Assembly (NCBI GenBank): GCA_033283325.1
Contig: JAWMQO010000002.1
Location: 310,001-374,000, forward strand
Origin: Mangrovimicrobium sp033283325
GTDB lineage: Bacteria; Pseudomonadota; Gammaproteobacteria; Pseudomonadales; Halieaceae
Direction of reading: 5' to 3'
Length of the DNA stretch: 64,000 nucleotides
The notes beneath the pieces are model-generated. The model did not search any database. It was not told where the DNA came from and saw nothing but the letters and a program-made list of their open reading frames with translations. Below are positions 8,379 to 15,829 of the stretch, piece by piece. Within the stretch, counting starts at the first letter, position 1, and each line of letters opens with the position of its first letter. Made by a program: the position numbers and the translations under genes.

Positions 8379-11108
8379 GTGAGCTCCAGTAATAACGATG
8401 CGGCACCACTGGTGCTGGTGGATGGCTCCTCCTACCTTTACCGGGCCTTCCACGCACTGCCCATGCTCACCACGTCCTCGGGTGAACATACCGGCGCCGT
8501 GCGCGGGGTGATCAGCATGCTGCGCAAGCTGGTCAGCGAATACCCCGACTCCCCGGTGGCAGTGGTGTTTGACGCCAAGGGCAAAACCTTCCGCGACGAG
8601 ATGTTCGCCCAGTACAAGGCGCAGCGACCGCCGATGCCCGACGAACTGCGCGAACAGGTTGAACCGATTCACGCCATCGTCCGGGCCATGGGACTGCCCC
8701 TGCTCTGCGTTCCGGGTGTCGAGGCGGATGACGTCATTGGCACCCTGGCCAGGGAGGCCAGTGGCCGGGGCCGGCCGGTGGTGGTCTCCACCGGCGACAA
8801 GGACATGGCCCAGCTGGTGGATGAGAACACCACCCTGGTCAACACCATGACCGACACCACCCTCGACGTCGCGGGCGTGGAAGAAAAATTCGGCATTCCG
8901 CCGCAGCTGGTTATCGACCTGCTGGCGCTGATGGGGGACAAGGTGGATAACATACCGGGCGTCGCAGGCGTGGGTGAGAAAACCGCCCTCGGCCTGCTCC
9001 AGGGCCTCGGTGGCCTCGACGCGATCTACGCCAATCTCGACAAGGTGGCGGAACTGTCCTTCCGCGGCGCAAAATCCCTGGCGCCCAAGCTGGAGGCGGA
9101 GAAAGACAATGCCTACCTCTCCTACCAGCTGGCCACCATCAAGACCGACGTGGAACTGGATGAGCATCCTGCCGATATCGCCAGGGGCGAGGCCGACCGC
9201 GACGCGCTGATCGAATGGTTCAGCCGGCTGGAGTTCCGCGGTTGGCTGGAGGAATTGCTCGACGGCGGCGGCGCCCCCGAGACTCAGGGCGAGGCGGAGG
9301 AGGCCGACTACCAGATCATCACCGAACAGTCGCAGCTGGACAGCTGGCTGGAAAAACTTGCCGCCGCCGAACTCTTCGCTTTCGACACCGAGACCACCAG
9401 CCTCAACTACATGGAAGCGCGAATCGTCGGCGTCTCCTTTGCGGTGGAGACCGGCTGCGCGGCCTACGTACCGCTGGCCCACGACTACCTTGGCGCGCCG
9501 GAGCAACTGGACCGGGACAAGGTGCTGGAGCAACTGCGCCCGCTGCTGGAGGACGCCGACAAACACAAGGTGGGGCAGAACCTGAAGTACGACATGAGCG
9601 TACTGGCCAACCACGGTATCACGCTGCGCGGCATCGCCCACGACACCATGCTCGAATCCTACGTGCTGGATTCCACCGCCACCCGCCACGACATGGACAG
9701 CCTGGCCCTGAAATACCTCGGCCGCAGCACCATCCACTTCGAGGATATTGCGGGCAAGGGCGCCAAGCAGCTCACCTTCAACGCGATAAAGGTCGAGGAA
9801 GCGGGCCCCTACGCCGCCGAGGACGCCGACATCACCCTGCGCCTGCACCAGACCTTGTGGCCGCGCCTGGAAGCCGAAGGACGGCTGGCTTCCGTGTTTC
9901 GGGATATCGAGCTGCCGCTGGTGCCGATTCTCTCGAAGATCGAGCGCCAGGGCGCCCTCCTCGATGTCGCCATGCTCGGCCGGCAGAGTGAGGAGCTGGG
10001 CAAGCGCCTGAAGGAACTGGAGACCGAGGCCCACGAGGCGGCCGGGGAAGCCTTCAACCTGGGCTCGCCCAAGCAGCTGGGAGAAATCCTCTTCCAGAAG
10101 CTGGAACTGCCGGTAATCAAGAAGACCCCCAAGGGTGCACCGAGCACCGCCGAGGAAGTCCTGCAGGAACTGGCACTGGACTACGAACTCCCGCGCCTGG
10201 TGCTGGAGCACCGGGGCCTGTCGAAACTCAAGTCCACCTACACCGACAAACTGCCGGGGATGGTCAACCCGCAGACTGGCCGGGTACACACTTCCTACCA
10301 CCAGGCGGTGGCGGCCACCGGGCGGCTCTCCTCCTCGGACCCGAACCTGCAGAACATCCCGATTCGCACGGAAGAGGGCCGGCGTATCCGCCAGGCCTTT
10401 ATCGCGCCGGCGGGTTACCGCGTCGTCGCCGCCGACTACTCCCAGATCGAGCTGCGTATCATGGCCCATCTCTCGGAAGACCCGGGCCTGCTGGGCGCCT
10501 TCCAGGAAGGCCGGGACGTACACCGGGCTACTGCCGCCGAGGTTTTCGAGGTGGAGCTGGAACAGGTCTCCACGGAGCAGCGGCGCAAGGCCAAGGCCAT
10601 CAACTTCGGCCTGATCTACGGCATGTCGGCCTTCGGCCTGGCGCGCCAGCTGCACCTCGGCCGGGGTGAGGCGCAGGCCTATATCGACCGCTATTTCGAA
10701 CGCTACCCGGGCGTGGCCCAGTACATGGAACGCACCCGGGAACAGGCTCGCGAGCTGGGCTACGTGGAAACTCTCTTCGGCCGGCGTCTCTACCTGCCAG
10801 ACATCAACGCCCGCAACCGCATGCGCGCGCAGGCGGCCGAGCGCACCGCGATCAATGCGCCGATGCAGGGCAGTGCCGCGGACATCATCAAGCGCGCCAT
10901 GCTGGCGGTAGACGACTGGCTGGTGCGGGACAAGGTGGACGCGCGCATGATCATGCAGGTCCACGACGAGCTGGTGCTGGAAGTGGCGGATGCCGCGGTA
11001 GACGAGGTTTGCGAGGAACTCTGCCAGCGCATGGCCGCGGCGGCTGATTTGTCTGTGCCGCTGCTGGTCGAGGCCGGCGTGGGAGCCAACTGGGACGAGG
11101 CCCATTAG
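8379..11108 (+). CDS. polA: DNA polymerase I
   Basis: DNA polymerase I fills repair gaps and removes Okazaki primers. Three domains are visible. The 5'-3' exonuclease (about residues 1-290) has LVDGSSYLYRAFHA and DKDMAQLV. The 3'-5' exonuclease (about 310-500) keeps FDTETTSLNY, so proofreading residues are intact. The polymerase (about 530-909) carries DYSQIELRI, the O-helix RRKAKAINFGLIYG and QVHDELVLE. I prefer the GTG at 8379, five bases after GGAGG. The GTG at 8373 is also in frame but overlaps that ribosome binding site. The length of 909 aa is close to the family norm. Confidence 0.97.
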   Translation: MSSSNNDAAPLVLVDGSSYLYRAFHALPMLTTSSGEHTGAVRGVISMLRKLVSEYPDSPVAVVFDAKGKTFRDEMFAQYKAQRPPMPDELREQVEPIHAIVRAMGLPLLCVPGVEADDVIGTLAREASGRGRPVVVSTGDKDMAQLVDENTTLVNTMTDTTLDVAGVEEKFGIPPQLVIDLLALMGDKVDNIPGVAGVGEKTALGLLQGLGGLDAIYANLDKVAELSFRGAKSLAPKLEAEKDNAYLSYQLATIKTDVELDEHPADIARGEADRDALIEWFSRLEFRGWLEELLDGGGAPETQGEAEEADYQIITEQSQLDSWLEKLAAAELFAFDTETTSLNYMEARIVGVSFAVETGCAAYVPLAHDYLGAPEQLDRDKVLEQLRPLLEDADKHKVGQNLKYDMSVLANHGITLRGIAHDTMLESYVLDSTATRHDMDSLALKYLGRSTIHFEDIAGKGAKQLTFNAIKVEEAGPYAAEDADITLRLHQTLWPRLEAEGRLASVFRDIELPLVPILSKIERQGALLDVAMLGRQSEELGKRLKELETEAHEAAGEAFNLGSPKQLGEILFQKLELPVIKKTPKGAPSTAEEVLQELALDYELPRLVLEHRGLSKLKSTYTDKLPGMVNPQTGRVHTSYHQAVAATGRLSSSDPNLQNIPIRTEEGRRIRQAFIAPAGYRVVAADYSQIELRIMAHLSEDPGLLGAFQEGRDVHRATAAEVFEVELEQVSTEQRRKAKAINFGLIYGMSAFGLARQLHLGRGEAQAYIDRYFERYPGVAQYMERTREQARELGYVETLFGRRLYLPDINARNRMRAQAAERTAINAPMQGSAADIIKRAMLAVDDWLVRDKVDARMIMQVHDELVLEVADAAVDEVCEELCQRMAAAADLSVPLLVEAGVGANWDEAH

Positions 11109-11109
11109 A

Positions 11110-11132
11110 CGGCTGGCCCCTGCCGCCAGCCG
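11110..11132 (+). terminator. hairpin after polA
   Basis: A 7-bp stem (CGGCTGG and CCAGCCG) begins one base after the polA stop. The nearest T-run (11149-11155) is about 16 bases further on, after a second short repeat (GATC...GATC). It is probably a weak terminator separating polA from the sRNA candidate. Confidence 0.45.
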
Positions 11133-11166
11133 ATCACTCCCGGATCAATTTTTTTGCTGCGACGCT

Positions 11167-11194
11167 GAACTTTTCCCGCAGGCCCCAGTCATAT
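11167..11194 (+). promoter_or_regulatory. candidate extracytoplasmic-stress (sigma-E/AlgU-type) promoter
   Basis: GAACTT (11167-11172) and TCATAT (11189-11194) are spaced by 16 bp. This is close to the sigma-E/AlgU layout (GAACTT, 16-17 bp, TCTGA-like). It lies directly before a hairpin-rich, terminator-ended stretch between polA and engB. In Pseudomonas the sRNA ErsA occupies this locus and is driven by AlgU. The match of position and promoter type is the evidence; activity is untested. Confidence 0.5.
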
Positions 11195-11200
11195 CTATTG

Positions 11201-11321
11201 CAGCAACCGCTGCACCCCTGTTGAAGGCTTTTCTCCATGAGTCTTCGCAAAAGCAAGTCTCTTTTCCCCAGAGACCCTAGTATCCCGGTTGCCTTCCCCC
11301 CTAGAGGCAACCGGGTTTTTT
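11201..11321 (+). ncRNA. candidate Spot 42/ErsA-like small RNA between polA and engB
   Basis: The polA-engB intergenic region encodes Spot 42 in E. coli and ErsA in Pseudomonas aeruginosa. Here the same interval has a sigma-E-like promoter and no open frame. It contains a 5' hairpin (GCAGC-AACC-GCTGC, 11200-11213), a second hairpin (GTCTC and GAGAC, 11257-11275) and a strong terminator ending in TTTTTT at 11321. The predicted RNA is about 120 nt. Identity rests on synteny and architecture, not on a covariance search. Confidence 0.6.
11284..11321 (+). terminator. intrinsic terminator of the polA-engB small RNA
   Basis: A 10-bp perfect stem (CCCGGTTGCC and GGCAACCGGG) with a 12-nt loop is followed by six T residues. 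The reverse-strand engB stop codon lies inside the T-tract (11320-11322). On the reverse strand the hairpin has no T-run, so it mainly serves forward transcription. Confidence 0.88.
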
Positions 11322-11991
11322 ATATCCCCTCTTCACCTTCTTCCCCCTCGTCGTCGTAGACGCTGGCATCGGTCAGCCAGGCGCCGAGAACGCTCTCGAG
11401 TTGCTCCAGGCCACTGTGCTTCAGGGCGGAAAACAGCTGCACGCTGACCAGCTCCGCCTGCGCCTGCAGCGCCTTGCGCACGGCCAATAAGCTGTTGTTG
11501 GCAGGGCCTTTTTTCAGTTTGTCAGCCTTGGTGAGGAGTATGTGGACGGGCATCTGGGCGGCGTTGGCCCAGCCCAGCATCTGCTGGTCGAATTCCTGCA
11601 GGGGGTGGCGAACATCCATCAGCAGGATCAGGCCGCGCAGGCTCTGCCGGCGCGACAGGTAGCGTTCCAGTTCCTTGGTCCAGGCTTTTTTAACCGCCGG
11701 TGGTACCTTGGCATAGCCGTAGCCGGGCAGATCGACCAGACGCTGCTGTGGCGACAGTTCGAAATAGTTGATGAGCTGGGTGCGGCCCGGTGTGCGCGAG
11801 GTCTTCGCGAGTTTCTTGTTTCCCGTCAAACTATTGATTGCGCTGGATTTTCCCGCATTGGAGCGGCCTGCAAACGCGACTTCCCAGCCCGCGTCCTCCG
11901 GGCTCTGCTCCAGCCGTGCGGCGCTGGTGAGAAAGCGCGCAGCGCGAAAATTCGGTGCGGCGGGGGCCGGGACCGGGGCTTCTTCGGACAT
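11320..11991 (-). CDS. engB: ribosome biogenesis GTP-binding protein EngB/YsxC
   Basis: This is an essential small GTPase of the TrmE-Era-EngA-EngB group needed for large-subunit assembly. The P-loop GRSNAGKS is at residues 42-49. Switch text SRTPGRTQLINYF and the G3 motif DLPGYG follow, and LTKAD gives the G4 specificity motif. The ATG at 11991 gives 223 aa starting MSEEAPVP. The frame is open upstream to a TTG at 12060, but that extension overlaps the promoter region of the divergent cytochrome gene. A short acidic tail (DDEGEEGEEG) ends the protein. The gene is convergent with polA and the sRNA. Confidence 0.96.
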   Translation of the reverse strand: MSEEAPVPAPAAPNFRAARFLTSAARLEQSPEDAGWEVAFAGRSNAGKSSAINSLTGNKKLAKTSRTPGRTQLINYFELSPQQRLVDLPGYGYAKVPPAVKKAWTKELERYLSRRQSLRGLILLMDVRHPLQEFDQQMLGWANAAQMPVHILLTKADKLKKGPANNSLLAVRKALQAQAELVSVQLFSALKHSGLEQLESVLGAWLTDASVYDDEGEEGEEGI

Positions 11992-12028
11992 TGTGGGCTT
12001 GAGCCTTTTTAGCTTTCGGTATGTTGTA

Positions 12029-12034
12029 TATAAT
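12029..12034 (+). promoter_or_regulatory. consensus -10 box upstream of the cytochrome c genes
   Basis: A perfect TATAAT stands 65 bp before the cytochrome c5 start, in the 107-bp gap divergent from engB. No convincing -35 box is seen at 16-18 bp. Confidence 0.4.
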
Positions 12035-12098
12035 GCCACAGCTTTTTTGCCAGTAATCAATTGCTTGCGCGGCGGTGCCGCGCTCCCGCGAGGTGCAA

Positions 12099-12407
12099 AT
12101 GAAGAAAGTTGTCGCTACCGCCCTGCTGCTGTGGGCCGGCGTTGCTACGATCCAGCCGAGTGTGGCCCAGCCGAATATGGACCAGTACAACAAGAGCTGT
12201 GCCGTCTGCCACGCCAGCGGAGCAGCTAATGCGCCCAAAACCCACGATGTGGAAGCCTGGAAACCGCGCCTGGAGAAAGGCATGGACGCACTGGTACAGT
12301 CGGTGAGCACTGGCCTCAACGCTATGCCGCCCAAAGGTATGTGTTTCGATTGCAAACCCGAGGATTACCAGGCCCTGATCGAATTTATGTCCTCGCCGGC
12401 CGAATAA
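12099..12407 (+). CDS. periplasmic cytochrome c5-type monohaem protein
   Basis: This is a small soluble electron carrier, likely one donor to the caa3 oxidase. The ATG at 12099 follows GAGG with 5-nt spacing; the frame is open from 12075 but MKKVV begins the signal peptide. Residues 1-23 form a signal ending at SVAQ. Haem c binds at CAVCH, and Met in MPPKGM probably gives the sixth ligand. A further Cys pair CFDC near the C-terminus is the mark of c5 cytochromes. The 102-aa precursor lies 34 bp before the c4 gene. Confidence 0.9.
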   Translation: MKKVVATALLLWAGVATIQPSVAQPNMDQYNKSCAVCHASGAANAPKTHDVEAWKPRLEKGMDALVQSVSTGLNAMPPKGMCFDCKPEDYQALIEFMSSPAE

Positions 12408-12441
12408 GGCGAGCCAGGCACAACCAACTGCTGGAAAGATC

Positions 12442-13068
12442 ATGAAAAAAACCCTGCTTATCACTTCCCTCGTGCTGGGGATGGCGCAAACTGCCCTGGT
12501 CCAGGCTGCTGGCGATGCCGCTGCCGGCGAAGCCCAGACTGCGGTGTGTGGCGCCTGCCACGGCGCCGACGGTAACAGCGCCGCTCCGACTTTCCCCAAG
12601 CTTGCGGGGCTGGGAGAGAAATACCTGCTCAAGCAGCTCACCGATATCCGTGACGGCGCGCGCCCCGTACCGACGATGGCCGGCCAGCTCGACGGCAAGA
12701 GCGACCAGGATCTCGCCGATATCGCCGCCTACTTTGACAGCCAGCCTCGCAGCGGCGGCCAGGCGGCCCCTGAACTGGTAGCGCTGGGCGAGAAAGTCTT
12801 CCGCGCCGGTGTTGCCGAGCGCAGCGTGCCGGCCTGTATGGCCTGCCATTCACCCAACGGCAAGGGCAACGCCCCCGCCGGCTTCCCGCCCCTCGCCGGC
12901 CAGCATGCGGATTACATCGCTACCCAGCTGAAGGCCTATCGCAAGGGCTACGAAGACCCGGCCGGCCGGACCAACGATGGCGATATCAAGATTATGCGCA
13001 CGGTCGCTTTCGGCCTGTCCGACAAGGAGATCGAAGCGGTCTCCAGTTACGCTTCCGGCCTGAAGTAA
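12442..13068 (+). CDS. dihaem cytochrome c4
   Basis: This is a periplasmic two-haem cytochrome that links the bc1 complex with terminal oxidases. A signal peptide (about residues 1-22, ending VQAAG) precedes two homologous domains with CGACHG and CMACHS. Each domain has the PxLAG motif of the family (FPKLAGL, FPPLAGQ). The length of 208 aa is typical. It is adjacent to the c5 gene and is followed by a clear terminator at 13080-13104. Confidence 0.96.
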   Translation: MKKTLLITSLVLGMAQTALVQAAGDAAAGEAQTAVCGACHGADGNSAAPTFPKLAGLGEKYLLKQLTDIRDGARPVPTMAGQLDGKSDQDLADIAAYFDSQPRSGGQAAPELVALGEKVFRAGVAERSVPACMACHSPNGKGNAPAGFPPLAGQHADYIATQLKAYRKGYEDPAGRTNDGDIKIMRTVAFGLSDKEIEAVSSYASGLK

Positions 13069-13079
13069 TCTGCTTGAAA

Positions 13080-13104
13080 AAGGCGGCATTTTGCCGCCTT
13101 TTTT
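13080..13104 (+). terminator. intrinsic terminator after cytochrome c4
   Basis: A 9-bp stem (AAGGCGGCA and TGCCGCCTT) with a 3-nt loop runs into TTTT. It closes the c5-c4 unit 67 bp before dsbA. Confidence 0.9.
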
Positions 13105-13170
13105 GCGCCTGCCAGAACCGTCGGCGATATGCGCTGTCAGAATATCGCGAGACCAACCAGGAGAAACTAA

Positions 13171-13809
13171 ATGTTGAAGCGTACCTTGTGGGCCCTTTCC
13201 CTGTGCCTGCTGCCCCTGATCGCGTGTGCCCAGGACACCACCACCGCCTGGAAAGCCGGCGAGCACTACGATGTAATCACACCGGCGCAGCGCACCACGG
13301 ACAATTCAAAAATCGAGGTGGCGGAGTTTTTCTGGTACGGCTGCGGCCACTGCTACAATTTCGAGCCCGCGCTCAAGGCCTGGGTCAAGAAACTGCCCGA
13401 GGACGTGTATTTTCGCGGGGTTCCCGCGATGTGGGGTGGCGCGATGAAACTGCATGCGCAGGCCTACTATACCGCCCAGGCGCTGGGGGTTTCGGATCAG
13501 CTCAACGACGCGATATTTGCCGCGATGAACGTCGATCGTAAGCCGCTGAAGAGTGAAAAAGAGATCGCGGACCTCTTTGTCCAGAACGGCGTGGACGCAG
13601 ACAAGTTCGAGCAGATGTTCAATTCCTTTGGCGTCAACAGCCAGGTAAGCCAGGCGTCCGCCGCCGCTCGCGGTGCCAAAGTCACCGGAACGCCGGCGAT
13701 GATGGTCGCCGGTAAGTACCTGATCTCCCCGCGCAAGGCGGGCAGCTATCCCAATATGCTGGTTATCGCTGACTACCTGATCGAACAGGAACGCGCCGAG
13801 AAGCAGTAA
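13171..13809 (+). CDS. dsbA: thiol:disulfide interchange protein DsbA
   Basis: This periplasmic oxidase introduces disulfides into exported proteins. It has a signal peptide (about residues 1-20, ending ACAQ; a lipobox-like LIAC is present but the protein is normally soluble). The active site CGHC is at residues 58-61 in FFWYGCGHC, and the cis-Pro loop is VTGTPAMMV near residue 172. The 212-aa length fits the family. Its place after the c-type cytochromes suits a role in the thiol chemistry of periplasmic redox proteins. Confidence 0.97.
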   Translation: MLKRTLWALSLCLLPLIACAQDTTTAWKAGEHYDVITPAQRTTDNSKIEVAEFFWYGCGHCYNFEPALKAWVKKLPEDVYFRGVPAMWGGAMKLHAQAYYTAQALGVSDQLNDAIFAAMNVDRKPLKSEKEIADLFVQNGVDADKFEQMFNSFGVNSQVSQASAAARGAKVTGTPAMMVAGKYLISPRKAGSYPNMLVIADYLIEQERAEKQ

Positions 13810-13819
13810 GATCTTTCCC

Positions 13820-13841
13820 GCGCCACCTTTAAAGGTGGCGC
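13820..13841. terminator. perfect palindrome between convergent dsbA and cysteine synthase
   Basis: A 22-bp perfect palindrome centred on TTTAAA (arms GCGCCACC and GGTGGCGC) lies 10 bp after the dsbA stop. There is no T-tract. It may stop transcription from both sides or only block exonucleases. Confidence 0.5.
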
Positions 13842-13891
13842 AATTCCCCACCCCTGCTTCGCGTAATCCAGTCGCCGCGGGGCGGGTTTGC

Positions 13892-14899
13892 TCAGATATC
13901 CAGCCATGCCGGCACCGGTAGTCCCTTGTTCTGCAGAAAGACCGGGTTGAACAGCTTGCTCTGGTAACGGTTGCCGTAGTCGCAGAGTATCGTGACGATG
14001 GTGTGGCCGGGTCCCAGTTCTTTCGCCAGGCGCACCGCACCGGCGATGTTCACCGCCGACGAGCCTCCCAGGCAAAGGCCCTCGTGTTCCAGCAGGGCGT
14101 AGATATGCGGCAATGCCTCTTGATCGCTGATGTGCCAGGCGTGATCCACCTTCGCCTGCGCCACATTGTTGGTGACGTGATTGATACCGATTCCCTCGAC
14201 AATGGAATTTCCCTCGCTCGGCTCAAGATTGCCGCGGGTGAAGTGATTGAACAGGGAAGCGCCGCTGGGGTCGGCGAGGCCGATGCTGACCGCCGGATTT
14301 TTCTCCTTCAGGGTCGAGGACACGCCGGCCAGCGTTCCCCCGGTGCCGACGGCGCAGATGAAGCCGTCCACCCTGCCCTGGGTCTGGTCCCAGATCTCCA
14401 TGCCGGTGGTACGGGCGTGAATATCCATGTTGGCGAGGTTGTCGAACTGGCGGGCCCAGATCACCCCGTTCTGTTCCTTCCTGGCCAGGTCCTGGGCGAG
14501 GCGTTCGGCGGTGTGGATGTAGTGATTGGGGTCCGAGTAGGAAGTGGCCCCCACCAGGTGGAGGTCGGCGCCGAGCAGTTCCAGCGAATCGATTTTCTCC
14601 TTGCTCTGGGTAATCGGCATCACCACCGTGCTCTTGTAGCCGAGCGCGTTGGCCAGCAGGGTCAGCCCGATGCCGGTATTTCCCGCAGTGCCTTCGACGA
14701 TCCGGCCCCCCGGGCCCAGCTCTCCGGCCGCCTCGGCCGCACGAATAATGCCCAGCGCTGTGCGGTCTTTCACCGACTGCCCCGGGTTCATGAACTCCGC
14801 CTTGCCGAGGATGGTGCAGCCGGTCAGCTCCGAGACCTGCCGCAGTTTCAGCAGCGGGGTATTGCCAATCAGTTGGGTGACGTCGGCGGCGGTATGCAC
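13892..14899 (-). CDS. cysteine synthase (O-acetylserine sulfhydrylase), PLP-dependent
   Basis: The enzyme makes cysteine from O-acetylserine and sulfide. It is a fold-type II PLP protein with Schiff-base lysine K44 in NPGQSVKDRTALG, the substrate loop EGTAGNTGIG and a Gly-rich phosphate site GTGGTLAG. The GTG at 14899, nine bases after AGGAGA, gives 335 aa starting VHTAADVTQLIGNTP. The frame is open upstream to 15133, but that part is repeat sequence. The C-terminal extension with GNRYQSKLFNP differs from E. coli CysK and resembles the longer branch of the family, so substrate preference is not certain. Confidence 0.9.
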   Translation of the reverse strand: MHTAADVTQLIGNTPLLKLRQVSELTGCTILGKAEFMNPGQSVKDRTALGIIRAAEAAGELGPGGRIVEGTAGNTGIGLTLLANALGYKSTVVMPITQSKEKIDSLELLGADLHLVGATSYSDPNHYIHTAERLAQDLARKEQNGVIWARQFDNLANMDIHARTTGMEIWDQTQGRVDGFICAVGTGGTLAGVSSTLKEKNPAVSIGLADPSGASLFNHFTRGNLEPSEGNSIVEGIGINHVTNNVAQAKVDHAWHISDQEALPHIYALLEHEGLCLGGSSAVNIAGAVRLAKELGPGHTIVTILCDYGNRYQSKLFNPVFLQNKGLPVPAWLDI

Positions 14900-15032
14900 A
14901 GCAATAACTCTCCTGAAAACAACTCGGGCAGTATGCCACAGTGTCGTGGGCCGGGTCAGTTGGGCCGGGAGCCCGGATGCCTGGCTAAAGGCCTGGAAGA
15001 CCGGGAGGCTGGCAGCAGGGACTCCGGTCCAC

Positions 15033-15108
15033 GCATGCATCCGGCATTTTTTCCAAGCTCCTCCAAAGCGTTCTGAGTCGTCGCTTGGAAAAAATGCCGG
15101 ATGCATGC
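15033..15108. repeat. element A1: 25-bp perfect inverted arms, 26-nt core
   Basis: The arms 15033-15057 and 15084-15108 are perfectly complementary over 25 bp, and the core is 15058-15083. The three later A elements (cores at 15252, 15445, 15638) keep the core but have different, imperfect arms carrying CATC(G/A)CCCCGCCATTC on the left. Confidence 0.93.
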
Positions 15109-15127
15109 TCCGTTGGGCAGGAATTCG

Positions 15128-15189
15128 CGGCATTTACCCTCTTCCACGCGACTATAAACGCTTTGGAGCGGGGAAGAGGGTAAATGCCG
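15128..15189. repeat. element B1: 18-bp perfect inverted arms, 26-nt core
   Basis: The arms 15128-15145 (starting CGGCATTTACCC) and 15172-15189 are perfectly complementary. The core 15146-15171 is the inverse orientation of the A core. Confidence 0.93.
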
Positions 15190-15316
15190 TGAAGTCCGGG
15201 AATGTGGCTCCGGGGACTTCGATCCACGCATCGCCCCGCCATTCTTCAACGCTCCTCCAAAGCGTTCTGAGTCGTCGCTTATGAACAATGCCGGGGCGAT
15301 GCTCGGTCGCTAGGAC

Positions 15317-15386
15317 TTCCAGGCCTTTAGCCTGTCCGAAGCGACTATAAACGCTTTGGAGCGGAGGGCAGGCTAAAGGCCTGGAA
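15317..15386. repeat. element B2: 18-bp perfect inverted arms, new arm sequence
   Basis: The arms 15317-15334 (starting TTCCAGGCCTTT) and 15369-15386 pair perfectly although their sequence differs from B1. The core 15341-15363 is identical to that of B1. Confidence 0.92.
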
Positions 15387-15510
15387 GGCCGGGAAGCTGG
15401 CACCGGGGACTTCGATCCACGCATCGCCCCGCCATTCTTCAACGCTCCTCCAAAGCGTTCTGAGTCGTCGCTTATGAACAATGCCGGGGCGCTGCTCCGT
15501 CGGCAGGGGT

Positions 15511-15578
15511 TCCGGGCATTTGCCCTGTTCCGCGCGACTATAAACGCTTTGGAGCGAGGGGCAGGGTAAATGTCCGGA
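15511..15578. repeat. element B3: 17-bp inverted arms with two G-T pairs
   Basis: The arms 15511-15527 (TCCGGGCATTTGCCCTG) and 15562-15578 pair at 15 of 17 positions. The other two (15516/15573 and 15522/15567) are G-T, which would be G-U wobble in a plus-strand RNA. The core at 15534-15556 is the same as in B1 and B2. Confidence 0.9.
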
Positions 15579-15701
15579 AGCCCGGGAAACTGGCACCCGG
15601 GACTCCGGTCCACGCATCACCCCGCCATTCTTCAACACTCCTCCAAAGCGTTCTGAGTCGTCGCTTATGAACAATGCCGGGGCGCTGCTCCGTCGGTAGG
15701 A

Positions 15702-15774
15702 CTTCCAGGCATTCAGCCTGTCCGCAGCGACTACAAACGCTTTGGAGCGTTAGGGCAGGCTGAATACCTGGAAG
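15702..15774. repeat. element B4: 19-bp inverted arms with one mismatch
   Basis: The arms 15702-15720 and 15756-15774 pair except at C15710/A15766. The core at 15727-15749 has one substitution (ACTACAAACG for ACTATAAACG). This is the last element before the lrp gene. Confidence 0.88.
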
Positions 15775-15829
15775 ACCGGGAAGCTGGCACCCGTCACTCC
15801 GGTCCACGCATCGGCCGTCAAGCGCATAG

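Larger units (their letters stand above)
14978..15825. repeat. array of eight palindromic repeat elements, about 193-bp period
   Basis: Four tandem units (period 193-194 bp) fill the gap between the cysteine synthase and lrp genes. Each unit holds one element in each orientation. Orientation A has core starts at 15058, 15252, 15445 and 15638. Orientation B has core starts at 15148, 15341, 15534 and 15727. The A core reads CTCCTCCAAAGCGTTC and on; the B core reads GCGACTATAAACGCTTTG and on, and matches the reverse complement of A at about 20 of 26 positions. Most cores sit in the loop of a long inverted repeat, and the arms differ between B copies yet stay complementary. A half element precedes the first unit. 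Open frames here on the minus strand are translations of the repeat. Confidence 0.95.

Noticed and set aside
8349..11105. 918-codon open frame on the minus strand opposite polA
   Set aside because: It is the complement of a GC-rich gene with strong third-position bias. The translation has no motifs, and polA on the other strand is certain.
15152..15807. Several overlapping minus-strand open frames with repeated text such as RRLRTLWRSVEEW
   Set aside because: They are translations of the tandem palindromic array; their repeats follow the DNA repeat and there is no ribosome binding site or family signal.
14978..15825. CRISPR array
   Set aside because: The period is about 193 bp with two inverted elements per unit and no uniform spacers or cas genes.
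14978..15825. Integron attC cassette array
   Set aside because: The conserved part is in the loop and the arms vary, there are no cassette genes between elements, and no integrase is in view.
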